DNA of 64,000 nucleotides from Gloeophyllum trabeum ATCC 11539 (lineage: Eukaryota; Basidiomycota; Agaricomycetes; Gloeophyllales; Gloeophyllaceae), in the NCBI RefSeq assembly GCF_000344685.1, contig NW_006920412.1, forward strand, positions 1,322,937 to 1,386,936, given 5' to 3'. Within the stretch, counting starts at the first letter, position 1. Each line of letters begins with the position of its first letter. A program made the translations under genes and the position numbers. Below, piece after piece: positions 35,076 to 45,287 of the stretch. The notes below the pieces were generated by a model. That model was not told where the DNA came from. It made no database searches and saw only the letters and a list, made by a program, of their open reading frames with translations.

Positions 35076-38000
35076 CTAGAACAGGCCGACAACTCGGCCT
35101 GTCTCGGGGTCAAGTCCCACCTCCCAGAAGCCTGAACCGCCATTAGTAAAAGGTTGTCACAGCAAAAAGTAGGGACGTAGGCACTAACCTGGGCGTGTTC
35201 CAAGACCTGGCATGGTCTGCATGTCGCCCAAAATTGGGTATAAGAATCCTGCTCCAGCGGAGAGACGGATTTCTCTGATAGGAACAGTGAATCCTGTAGA
35301 CAAGTAATTTAGGTCGCCGTTTGTTGCCAAACTGTGGATGATTATACACTTACCGGTAGGCACTCCCTTTAGCTTTCCATCATGCGAGAAAGAGTATTGT
35401 GTCTTTGCCATACAGACTAAGGGCGCGTCAACAACCCTACCCCAATATCACAAGAGATACACTCACTAGGCAGGTGACCGAAGCCTTGCCGGGTGTAGGT
35501 CTCGATTTGCCTGCTAGCAAGATCGCTGAGTTGAATGCCATCGGCCCCATACACCTCCTTGCAGATGATGTCGATCTTCTTATCAATGGGTAGGTTAAGG
35601 TCGTATAAGAACTTGAAGTTCGATGGACTTTCGCAAGCAGAGATCACAGCTTGAGCCAGAGCGACGGCACCGGCTCCTCCTTCAGCCCAGTGGTTGCTCG
35701 CCACTGCGGCATCAGCACCGCCAGCCAGGGATAACTCCTCCACGAGCTTGAGCTCGGCCGGTGTATCAGACCTGGAATGCATTGATAAGCACAGGGGTCG
35801 TGGTTCCTAAAGCAGCATATCACTCACGAGAATTGGTTGATCGCCACGATGACCTTCAAGCCGAACTTCTTCGAGTTCTCAATGTGCTTGACGAGATTCT
35901 TGCATCCTTCCCTAAGTGTATTCAGGTCTTCCTTGGTGTACGTCTCGTGGAGAGGCTTGCCGGGTGTCACGTCGGGACCTCCTCCGTGCATCTTCAGCGC
36001 ACGGGTGGTGGCCACGATGACCACAGCATCGGGGGTCAAGCCAGACACACGACACTTGATGTTACAGAACTTCTCCATGCCCATGTCGGCACCGAAACCG
36101 CCTTCGGTGAGTACATACCCCACCCGGTCTGCGGGGTCACCCTCCTCTGTACCTGCCAGTTTAAGTGCTACCCGGTCAGCAAGGATAGATGAGTTGCCGT
36201 GCGCAATGTTGGCAAAGGGTCCTGCATGCACAAAGACGGGGGTTCCCTGTAATAGAAATACTCATCAGATGATGCAGTATGCAGTGATCATGAACACGCA
36301 CCTCCAGAGTCTGCATCAAGTTGGGCTTGATGGCGTCCTTCATGAGTACAGCCAAAGCTCCTCCGACGCCGATGTCATCAGCCGTGACTGGGTCGCCCTG
36401 TTTACTGGTAGCAACGACCATGTTACCAAGCCTTTCTCTCATGTCGGCCAGGCCTGTAGTCAGGGCCAATACAGCCATACACTCGCTCGCGACGGCAATA
36501 TCGAAACCGGTGACACGCTCATGGCCCTTCTCAGTGTCGGCATGGCCGATGGTGATCTTGCGCAAGAATCGGTCGTTCGTGTCGAGGACGCGGTTCCACG
36601 TAATAGTCTCGGGATCGACATCCAGGCGTGCAAAGCGCGTGATTTCCTCCGTTGTGAGCTCGTTCGGATCGGTCTTGTCGATGCCCAGCTTCTTCAACCG
36701 CTTGAACATCAACGACGCGAATTCACGTTTGCCCTTCTTGGTAGGTACGAGACGACTGTACAACGCCTGACAACAGTCCTTAGTCTGGCAAAGGGGTGAA
36801 AGTGTCAAGATACAAACCTTATCTGATTGAGTTGCCTCATGGAACATGCGGGCATCCAACGCAGCTGCTAGGAGATTGTTCGCTGCGGTCACGGCGTGGA
36901 TGTCTCCGGTCAAGTGAAGATTGAACTACGGGCCAGTCAGTATCAGCTGTCCTGCCTGTTTAACGCCATAGCGATCCCGTACCTCGTCCATGGGAATTAC
37001 TTGGCTGTAACCACCGCCAGCAGCACCTCCCTTGATTCCAAAGGTTGGGCCCTGACTGGGCTGCCGGACACACGCAAAGGCGGGCCGTCCAAGGTGGGCA
37101 CCGAGTGCCTGTGCCAGACCGATAGTCGTCGTAGACTTACCCTCGCCGAGAGGTGTAGGGGTAATTCTGCGGATAGGTGAGTAACAATGGCAAGAGCCAG
37201 CACTAGAGCCACAAACCCGGAGACCAAGATGTATTTGCCGTCTTTCCTGTGCGCCAGCCGGTCCAGAACGCCGAGCTCGACCTTGGCCTTGTACTGGCCA
37301 TAGCTCTCGAGTTCGCTCGGAAGCAAGCCAATCTCGTGCCCCAACTGGGTAATAGGCTTGGGCGTCTGCGCCATAGCGATTACGATATCACTCGGCACTT
37401 TCTCTTTGATGTCCAGCTTGAGTGGTTTGACCTTCAGGGAACGAGTCTGCTCCCATAGACGCTCCGCGGACTTCAGAGTATTCTCCATGAGCATAGCGAC
37501 AGTCATGGGCCCAACGCCACCGGGAACCGGCGTGATGTGAGAGGCCACGGACACAGCTGAATCGAAGTCGACATCACCGACGAGACGTTGTCCAGACTTC
37601 TTCGTCGCATCTGAAATGAGGATGAGAAGAGTTGCGGTGGTAGTCTAACGAGTAGATTACCTGGAATGTAGTTAGTACCGACGTCGATAACCACAGCACC
37701 GGGCTTGATCCATTCTCCTTGGACGAACTGGGCACGTCCAATGGCAGCAACTAAGATGTCAGCCGACCGGATCTGCATTCACTCGCATTAACTCAGTGAT
37801 CCCACACGTGTACAAACTAGGTCTCACGATCTGCTCCAAGTTCTTGGTGCGACTATGGCACTGTGTAACCGTGGCATCTTTGCTTCTCAGCATAGCAGCT
37901 ACCGGGCTACCAACAATATCGCTGCGTCCAAGAACGACTGCCTGCGCGCCTGCGATGGGAACACCCGTAGACTCCAGTAGACGGATAACACCAGCTGGGG

Positions 38001-38640
38001 TGCAAGGGGTGAAGAGCGGGTCTGCAGCACGGGAAGAGAGATGGCCGATGTTGTATGCATGGAAACTAGGAAACATACCGTGTGTAGAGACACGCAAATA
38101 AGGTGGGTAAGAACACTCACCCGTCGACGTCCTTCTCAGGACTTACTGCCTCAGTGACCGTCCGCTCACCAGCAGCCCCCACATGCTCGCCAAGGGGTAG
38201 CTGAACCAAAATGCCACTGACCGTCTGGTCATCATTGAGTTGCTTGACGATGCGAACGATCTCGTCGACTTCCGCCTCGGCTGGGAGGTTGACATGTTTG
38301 AACTTCACGCCGACCTCCTCCGCCGCCTTAGCCTTCATGCGCACATACACGCTAGAATCCGGACGAGCGCCTGCCTGGATGATGGCGAGCTGTGGTTCGA
38401 AGCGCGGATACTTGGCTTTCATCGCGCTTAGCCTCTGCGCGACACCATCTCGGATGGACCTGCATACGATCGGTTAATTGAACATGCATGATGTAGGAAT
38501 ATGCGTAAGTGAAGTACGCACTTTGCGAGGGCCGTACCATCGATGATCTTAGCGCCTCCAGCGCCGCTGGCAGATACAGACGCCATTGAACGGATGAGGG
38601 GAAAGGACCACGCACGATAGCGCGCTGTGAGAGCGAGCAT
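35076..38640 (-). CDS. ADE3: trifunctional C1-tetrahydrofolate synthase
   Basis: Interconverts one-carbon folates by dehydrogenase, cyclohydrolase and formate-THF ligase activities, feeding purine and methionine synthesis. The N-terminal third (38580-37400) has the dehydrogenase/cyclohydrolase domain: [59 protein letters not shown] and [18 protein letters not shown]. The ligase follows with [16 protein letters not shown] (nucleotide loop), [47 protein letters not shown] and [13 protein letters not shown]. The end is [29 protein letters not shown] with TAG at 35078-35076. Two starts are plausible: ATG 38586 (MASVSASG..., cytosolic form) and in-frame ATG 38640, which adds [18 protein letters not shown], a basic leader like a mitochondrial presequence. 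About ten introns. Confidence 0.95.
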
Positions 38641-39224
38641 ATTTATCGTGTCACTGTGAGTCCAAGTCCGATGTTGTATCTTGTTTGGATTCGGACCGTT
38701 TCCCCCGCCTCCCAATTCTCCACCGTAAATACGCTCCTTGAGCAGACCGTGAAGATACTGGCCTCTGTCGACTAGCGATGCTTGAGACACGATGAAGGAG
38801 GGTACGTCCAAGATTTGCTCAAGAAGGCGGGGCTTATATAAATTTGCCACCACTATACTTGACTCTTGTGGCGGTTGCAACTCTCGTCGGCCGACGATCG
38901 CGTGGATATGGCCAAAATGGCCTCTCTGAGCGGACAGCTATGCAATTACTGACTTGGTAGTATTACTGTCGACTCGAAGTTTCGTCTTGTTCGTACTAAG
39001 TATAGCTGATCTTATGCTCTTGCATCGTTCTATGCTTGTCCGGGGTTACAACGGATCTCGAGAGCACGCCGGTGAAAAATATGTCTTATCATTCGACTAA
39101 CGTCTGGAGGATGTACATTGAATGCTAAAGGACAGCAGTCCAACTACGAGTCTCCAAGAACGGGCCGGAGTGGGTAATATACCAGCTTACAGGCCAGGCG
39201 GCCGTATGAATTCGAAGTGAGGAC

Positions 39225-39258
39225 CGGAGTTCCGTTAACCTCTCAGACTGGAGTTCCG
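39225..39258 (+). promoter_or_regulatory. paired CGG-AGTT-CCG elements
   Basis: CGGAGTTCCG (39225-39234) and TGGAGTTCCG (39249-39258) lie 24 bases apart, start to start, and about 150-185 bases before the methyltransferase ATG. CGG and CCG half sites in inverted orientation are the usual target of Zn2Cys6 factors. The exact 10-mer recurs at 41924-41933 upstream of the neighbouring Zn2Cys6 gene. Confidence 0.5.
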
Positions 39259-39295
39259 GTCAATATTGGCATCCGCCCCGATCAAGGCCTCGGAG

Positions 39296-39303
39296 TATAA
39301 AAG
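39296..39303 (+). promoter_or_regulatory. TATA box of the methyltransferase gene
   Basis: TATAAAAG, 115 bases before the ATG at 39411. It is a near-consensus TATA box, usually a mark of regulated rather than constitutive expression in fungi. Confidence 0.6.
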
Positions 39304-39410
39304 CGCTGCTTCGGGATTGAGGCCAACACAGATATCTCTCACACAAAGGTGCGAGAGGATACATGATGCCCCTTCCTAAGGTACTGACGATCTCTGATCT
39401 CGCATAGACC

Positions 39411-40226
39411 ATGTCGCAACATTCAGCCCAGTATACTCACGGACACCATGCCTCAGTACTAAGGTCCCATTCATGGCGCACAGCCTCCAACTCCTGCGCA
39501 TATCTCCTCCCTCACCTGAAGCCCGACATGCACATCCTGGACGTGGGATGCGGCCCCGGCTCCATAACCGTCGATCTCGCTCGGTTCGTTCCCCAAGGTC
39601 GTGTCGTAGGCCTGGAGCCCACCCCGCAGCCGCTGGAGCAAGCACGCGCTCTGGCCGCCGACAAGGGCGTCAAGAACGTCGAATGGGTCGTGGGCGACGC
39701 TCAGAAGCTCGACTTCCGGGATAACACTTTCGACGTCGTGCACGCGCACGCGGTCATTCAGCACCTTGGCGATCCTGTCCAAGCCTTCCACGAGATGCGC
39801 AGGGTCACCAAGCCCGGCGGGCTCATCGCCGACCGCGAGACGGACGCTGCCACCATGACATGGTACCCCGAGGTCAACGGTATGCGCGAGTGGCATAACT
39901 TGTTCTACCGCGTGTCCCGCGCAAACGGCGGAGAGCCTGACGCCGGACGCCGGTTGCATGTTTGGGCGAAGGAGGCTGGGATAGATCCTAAAGGGATGAC
40001 GAAGAGCGTCAGCGGGTGGTGCTACAGCACGCCGGAAGAGCGAGCGTGGTGGAGCGACCTCTGGGCCGAGCGGACCCTCAAGTCAGACTTCCCTAAGACG
40101 GCAAAGGAAAAGGGTTTGGCGACGGACGAGGATCTTGAGCGCGCCGCTGAAGCGTGGCGAGCATGGGGCAGGGAGGAGGATGGATGGTTTGCCTTATTCC
40201 ATGGGGAACTCCTGTGCCGCGTCTGA
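39411..40226 (+). CDS. class I SAM-dependent methyltransferase (UbiE-like)
   Basis: Intronless gene of 271 residues, unlike its intron-rich neighbours. Motif I is ILDVGCGPGSITVDLA, the acidic ribose-binding residue lies in VVGLEPTPQ, motif II region is VVGDAQKLDFRDNTFDVVHAHAVIQHL, and motif III is EMRRVTKPGGLIADRE. The fold is that of the UbiE/COQ5 and secondary-metabolite methyltransferases. There is no mitochondrial leader, so it is probably not Coq5; the C-terminal part (WCYSTPEERAWWSDLW...) resembles fungal small-molecule methyltransferases. The substrate is unknown. It has a TATA promoter and two CGG-AGTT-CCG elements, and converges with a Zn2Cys6 regulator only 68 bases away. Confidence 0.88.
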   Translation: MSQHSAQYTHGHHASVLRSHSWRTASNSCAYLLPHLKPDMHILDVGCGPGSITVDLARFVPQGRVVGLEPTPQPLEQARALAADKGVKNVEWVVGDAQKLDFRDNTFDVVHAHAVIQHLGDPVQAFHEMRRVTKPGGLIADRETDAATMTWYPEVNGMREWHNLFYRVSRANGGEPDAGRRLHVWAKEAGIDPKGMTKSVSGWCYSTPEERAWWSDLWAERTLKSDFPKTAKEKGLATDEDLERAAEAWRAWGREEDGWFALFHGELLCRV

Positions 40227-40294
40227 ACATCTGCAGATGGCGTACGGCTGGGTCAACCCATGTCAGTTGAGGCCCAATGTATGCGCGCACCATG

Positions 40295-41796
40295 TTAAAG
40301 ACCATGAATCATAGCACTTACTGAGAAGTACATCATACCATATTCATCCACGCTCTCAAGCCATCTCTGGATTCTTTCTTGCTGCGTAGCAGTTCCCCTC
40401 TCCCGTGATGCCCACAACTCGCCTATTCTCAGCCCGCCACCATTCCAGGCAGCGAGGTGGATGTCATACTCTCTCTCCCATTTTTCCTTTGTCCGGGCCT
40501 CCCAGAGAGCCTTGCTAGCGGGGGCCAGAAGACTTCCTAGTTCCTCCGCTATGTGGCAAGGGATGTGGTTCAGAGTGCAGTAGACGTTGTCAAGGAAGTA
40601 CATGATATACAGTGTGCGCCGCTTCGCGGACGCAACGATCCATGACTCCCACCTCGGTCTACAGTGCGAAAGCTCGGCTGCGCACACGAGTCCTGTTTGG
40701 GCAACCCGACAAGCCAGTTCCTGGAGGTTGATCATAACGGTTCGGTCGGTTACAGATTTTCCATCTTCGCTAGACGAGAAAAATAACATGATAGAATAGA
40801 TCAAGTATGCTTGAAATGCGGCCAACAACTCCATCTGCTCATACGTTCCATACTGAACATCACCTAAGTCAGGGTTCACGTAAGTGAGGAGTAATAACAA
40901 AGGAACTAACTTCTCGGAAGAGTCTCTCCATTTCCCACTTTATCGTCTGTATGGCAATCATCTCGCTGCCGGGAGCCCTATTCTCCCACATGCGGACTAG
41001 ACTGAGACAATTCGCCAAAGGCACAGGTATCCGCTCGCCTTCCGCTTGGGAATGATGTATCAAAGGTGGAAGACCTCCTTGACGGAGCATCATCTTGGGA
41101 TACGTCTTGAGCACCTGGGACATATAGCTAACAGCGAGCTCTGAGAGATGCTTAGGCCTCTGATCAGGAGAGGCGAGAATCTGGTCCAGCCAGCGGCTCC
41201 GGATCCGGGATGGGTCAACTGAAGACACCAAGTCTGTGTCCAGGGTTGATGGAGGTGTGACAGTGGGTGTCGAGTAGCTCCCACTTGCGACTGGTGAAGA
41301 CGGACGGAAAGGATCATATGCCGGAGACATGGCGGACATATTCCCCTGTATTAATCCCTCGTCGAGGTCAAAGGAAATCGGAGGGAATATTGGTCCTGGC
41401 TGCCCTTGCGTGCTATTGCTATTGCTAATGTGCGAAGTTGACGACGAGGCAGCACTTTGGACGACAATACTGGAGCGTTCTGCAGAAATGCTATAATTGA
41501 CGCGGCTACTGGGCGCGCTCCCTTCGCCGTATAGCTCCGGCTGAGCGGCGTAACGACAATCAAGTCCTCGCAGTTGACACCTGGAGCAAGTCGGTCTTTG
41601 AAGATCGCATCTAGTCTTTGCGTTTGTACACTGTTGACACGCTTTCTTTCGGGGGGGAGCTCTCCTGCCAGTAATACCGCCAGTCCGACGTGCTGGCGAT
41701 GCTGGCGAGGTATTGTCTGCCGCAACCCCCTGAAGAGTTAGGGATGAAACAGGGATCAAATCATGCAGACACACCAGACGGGGATGAATTTCTCAT
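40295..41796 (-). CDS. Zn2Cys6 fungal transcription factor
   Basis: Binuclear zinc-cluster regulator. The first exon encodes MRNSSPSG; an intron (GTGTGT...TTCAG) leads to VAADNTSPASPARRT and then the cluster CQQCTNAKTRCDLQRPTCSRCQLRGLDC with the C-x2-C-x6-C-x6-C-x2-C-x6-C spacing. An S/T-rich linker follows. The C-terminal half resembles the middle homology region of this family (ELLAAFQAYLIYSIMLFF, RRTLYIMYFLDNVYCTLNHIP). Another intron lies near 40915-40860. The stop is TAA at 40297-40295. At about 450 residues it is shorter than the classic 600-900 residue members and similar to regulators found beside metabolite genes. CGGAGTTCCG lies about 130 bases upstream of its start, suggesting autoregulation. 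Confidence 0.87.
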
Positions 41797-42439
41797 AGGT
41801 GTCTTGTCCACAGTATGTAGTCCTCCAGTCAATCTGCAGTAATCGTGGAGTGCAATTCACACCGCAATGGTCAGTGACTAGTGACGGGTTGACCAACGAC
41901 GCGGGGCTTGCCGATTGGCTGCGCGGAGTTCCGGAGGCTGGACCGGAATGCCTTGCCTATTACAAGATCATCAAGAAAGGTGAGAATTCAAAGGGACGCC
42001 TGTAGACAGCTGTAGACTCCGAACGCTCTTTCAAAGCAAGCTATATGATTTCTGCATCTCGAAGCTTTCCTGGGTTCGGCGGGGCATCTGGTATACCTCT
42101 TGTATTGTCCAAGTTTTCATCAGTCCGTCATCTTTTTAATCTCCTCTGAATCCTGGGAGCTTGGTTAAAATGTATGTGCAAACCACAGCATTGCTGGGGA
42201 AACCAGGGTTGATCCATTTGCCTCGAATGAGCGCCAGAGCTGGTGATGTATCGTGTTGCATCAAAACGAGTATCAGAACGGATGCACTTGAAGTCAACTT
42301 GAAGTGCTTTCAATTATCGGAAAGTTCCGGGGACGTCTTTGTAGGACTGTGTACGTCGAGCGTACTTCATTGACAATTTATCGACCGGAGCACTTTGGAC
42401 GCGTTTCGTCGCATTTGGACGCGTAGGGCTTCTTTGATC
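41797..42439. other. divergent promoter, Zn2Cys6 factor / mtPheRS
   Basis: A 643-base divergent gap. It contains CGGAGTTCCG at 41924-41933 and, nearer the plus-strand gene, a wider inverted CGG-AAAGTT-CCG at 42318-42329. No gene is supported; short frames have no recognisable domain. Confidence 0.5.
41924..41933 (+). promoter_or_regulatory. CGG-AGTT-CCG element upstream of the Zn2Cys6 gene
   Basis: Exact copy, in the same plus-strand orientation, of the 10-mer at 39225-39234. It lies 128 bases before the Zn2Cys6 ATG. The inverted CGG half sites suit a zinc-cluster dimer; function is inferred. Confidence 0.5.
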
Positions 42440-43928
42440 ATGTACAAAAGACTTGTGCTGCGTCACCTACGCCTAAACGGATATGCTAGGCGGTGTTACT
42501 CAACCCCTACCGGTGTGCCGACCATCAATATTCTTGGTAGAGACTACCCGACAGACTCGTATACGAACATAACCCCTACGATCATCTCGAAACTCCCTCT
42601 ACAACTGCATAGGCAACCCGGGCATCCTATTTGCACGCTCCGAACCCTGATCGAGTCCCATTTCGCCTCCTTCTCCCACCTCTCATCGGTTTCGCCCATC
42701 GTTTCGCCCTACCAGAACTTTGACTCGCTTTCCTTCCCAGCAGATCACCCAGGCCGTTCTGTCACGGACAGCTACTACATCAACAAAGATGTGATGCTTC
42801 GAACACATACGAGCGCGCATGAGGTGGAGGTCTTCGAGCGGGGCGAGATACAATGGCTGTTGACGGCCGACGTCTACCGGAGGGACGAGATCGACGGCAG
42901 CCATTACCCTGTCTTCCACCAGATGGAGGGGGCAAGGATAGTCGATGCGACTGAGTCAAGTATTAGCGAGATACAAGAGGACAATGAGCGGTTGTTGCGG
43001 CACTTGGAAAGATCTAACATCGTCATAGAAGACGTCCCCCATCTTACACCCGCTAACCCAGCTCAGCCTTCGCATAATCGGATACATTCCGAGGCAGTTG
43101 CGTTGAATCTCAAACTGTATCTCAACAGTCTCTTGTTGGAGCTGTTCGGTGGAAGCGCTGGAGCGACCAAAGAGGACCCGTTGAGGGTCCGCTGGATAGA
43201 GGCATACTTCCCTTTCACAAGTCCCAGCTACGAAGTCGAAGTCTTTTTCCGCGGTAAATGGCTAGAGATTCTCGGATGCGGTGTTGTCCTACAGTCAACC
43301 CTGGATCGCGCAAGTACGAAACTCCTCCATCTGTCACACACTTTACTCAGATTGGTCTTGCTTCAGAGGTTCCCAATAAAATCGGATGGGCATTTGGTCT
43401 AGGTCTGGAGCGGATAGCCATGATCCTCTACTCCATTCCTGATATCCGACTATTCTGGTCCTCTGACCCGCGCTTCCTGTCCCAGTTCAAAGCCGGCGAG
43501 ATTTCAACGTTCAAGCCTTACTCGAAATACCCGTCATGTTTCAAGGACGTTAGTTTTTGGTTACCTGAGCAAGCCGAGGGAGACGCAAAAATGCACGAAA
43601 ATGACTTCTGCGATCTCGTCAGAGATGTTGCGGGAGATCTAGTGGAAGACGTGAAAGTCGTAAGTCATACTTGGTTTCTGGCGTCGTTCGTGCCTGAAGC
43701 TAACTTCCTCCAGATTGACAAGTTCACGCACCCAAAAACAAACCGGGATAGCATTTGCTATAGAATTAATTATCGTTCAATGGACCGGTGCGTCGGTTAA
43801 CAGCTGCTTCCAGGACTCAGTTACCGACATCATACCTCTGCAGATCCCTGTCTAACGAAGAAGTTAACGTCTTGCAGGCCGAGGTCGTCTCACGCTTAAA
43901 AGATCGTTTCGGAGTTGAGATTCGTTAG
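42440..43928 (+). CDS. MSF1: mitochondrial phenylalanyl-tRNA synthetase
   Basis: Monomeric class II synthetase that charges mitochondrial tRNA-Phe. The start at 42440 gives [23 protein letters not shown], a typical mitochondrial presequence. Landmarks are [22 protein letters not shown]-type [26 protein letters not shown] [14 protein letters not shown], motif 2 [20 protein letters not shown], the active-site strand [27 protein letters not shown] and motif 3 [14 protein letters not shown]. The C-terminal anticodon-binding domain begins [33 protein letters not shown] and ends FGVEIR with TAG at 43926-43928. Three introns: after TLDRA, after EDVKV, and within MDR. Confidence 0.95.
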
Positions 43929-44112
43929 GTGTGATTATACGCGATACAATATGGTTTATGCTCCCCAGTGCCAATGGTGTCGAACTGCTCGGCGCCTCAG
44001 CGACTCTTCACAACAACCGCTCGCTCTATAGACTATAGACCGACATCTTCCTAGCCTCGCCCGCTGGATAGCCCCACGACGCCAGTCCATGGCAGCCTCC
44101 CATCCTGCCAGC

Positions 44113-45030
44113 TTACGACTGCACATCTTGTGCAACACCGACCTGTGCTGCCCTCAAGACTCTGTCCTTGATCATGTAGCCAACCTTCTGGCAATCAATA
44201 ACTTCCCCTGGCTTCTTGCCAGGTATGGGTGCTTGGTAAAGTGCTTCCATCTTGTTCGGGTCGAAGGTATCACCAGTAGGATCAAACGGCTTGACCTGGT
44301 ATTTGAAGAGTGTCGAAAGAAGCAGGCGGTGGGTCATCTCCACACCGTGGTGTAGCTCGACCAAGTAGTCCAGCGCGGACTTTTGGGGTGGTGAGGAAGA
44401 GGAAGAGGGTTCAGGAGGTGGGGGTCCCGAGGACTCAGTGGTCGTGGATGATATTGGGACGTCATTTTGAGCCTGGGAGACGGACGGGTCTGCGGGGGTA
44501 GGGTGGAGAACGGATTGCGGGACAGATCTGAGGGCGAGGGCGAGGACGTCGACAGTCTCGAGGAGGTCAGAGGCGAATCGGGTGATTGCGAAGTCCTTTT
44601 GTTGTTCTTTCTCTCGGGCCGCATTACGTTGGAGGTTTAGAAAGTCCGCTTGGAGATATTGTAGGCGGGCCTGGCATGGCAGGACATGTTAGCATATAGC
44701 ACGGGTAGACATGAGCTCATTGGTCTGGCACGATATGATTTGGTGACTATCAGATTGAACGCGTACCTTCATATCGGCAACCTCCTCCTCCTTCGCTTTC
44801 AACTTCGTCTCCCACTCATTCTCCGGCGCGGGGATACTGGAGCCCTCGCTTTTAGCTTCTTCTTTAGCCTCCCCCTCCTTGACACCGGTTTCTGACTTCA
44901 CGTCGGAATAGTATCGAGTACCCATAGCCGCAGCGCGTCGGCTCTGCAGGTGCAAAGCATTCATCGAGGGTCGTGACGACATGGACGCGGCACAAGACCG
45001 GAACAACTGGAAAGCCTGAACACGACTCAT
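44113..45030 (-). CDS. MGE1: mitochondrial GrpE nucleotide exchange factor
   Basis: Matrix co-chaperone that releases ADP from mitochondrial Hsp70 during protein import and folding. The start at 45030 encodes a presequence (MSRVQAFQLFRSCAASMSSRPSMNALHLQSRRAAAMGTRYYS). A charged coiled coil follows (WETKLKAKEEEVADMK, then after an intron ARLQYLQADFLNLQRNAAREKEQQKDFAITRFASDLLETVD). The C-terminal beta domain has TFDPNKMEALYQAP and ends VGVAQDVQS. One intron lies near 44766-44670. An S/P-rich insert (about 44400-44490) lengthens the region between helix and beta domain. It converges with the mitochondrial PheRS gene across 184 bases. Confidence 0.93.
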
Positions 45031-45287
45031 GGTGGAACGTCGAGGGGGTATGCGGGCGTAAGAGAAGACGGTCGTAGGTGAGGGATATATACGGATGAGC
45101 TGGCCGACTGCAGAGTCAGCAACAACTTGCGCCTGACGGAAAGCCCGAACAAAAATTGCGGGAACAAATTCCCAATCCGGTACACGGCTTCGCCCGACGC
45201 GACATGTCAATACTTCCTTTTCCGGCGGCAATTGTGGCGTCAATACTTCCTCTCGACCACCGCTCACACTCGCGCCCACAACTACCA

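Larger units (their letters stand above)
38641..39410. other. divergent promoter, C1-THF synthase / methyltransferase
   Basis: A 770-base divergent promoter with no supported gene. The methyltransferase side contains CGGAGTTCCG at 39225-39234, a close copy TGGAGTTCCG at 39249-39258, and a TATA box further down. Confidence 0.5.

Noticed and set aside
35837..36799. Plus-strand open frame of about 320 residues
   Set aside because: It lies wholly antisense to the formate-THF ligase exons of C1-THF synthase and has no domain signal; it is a codon-bias shadow.
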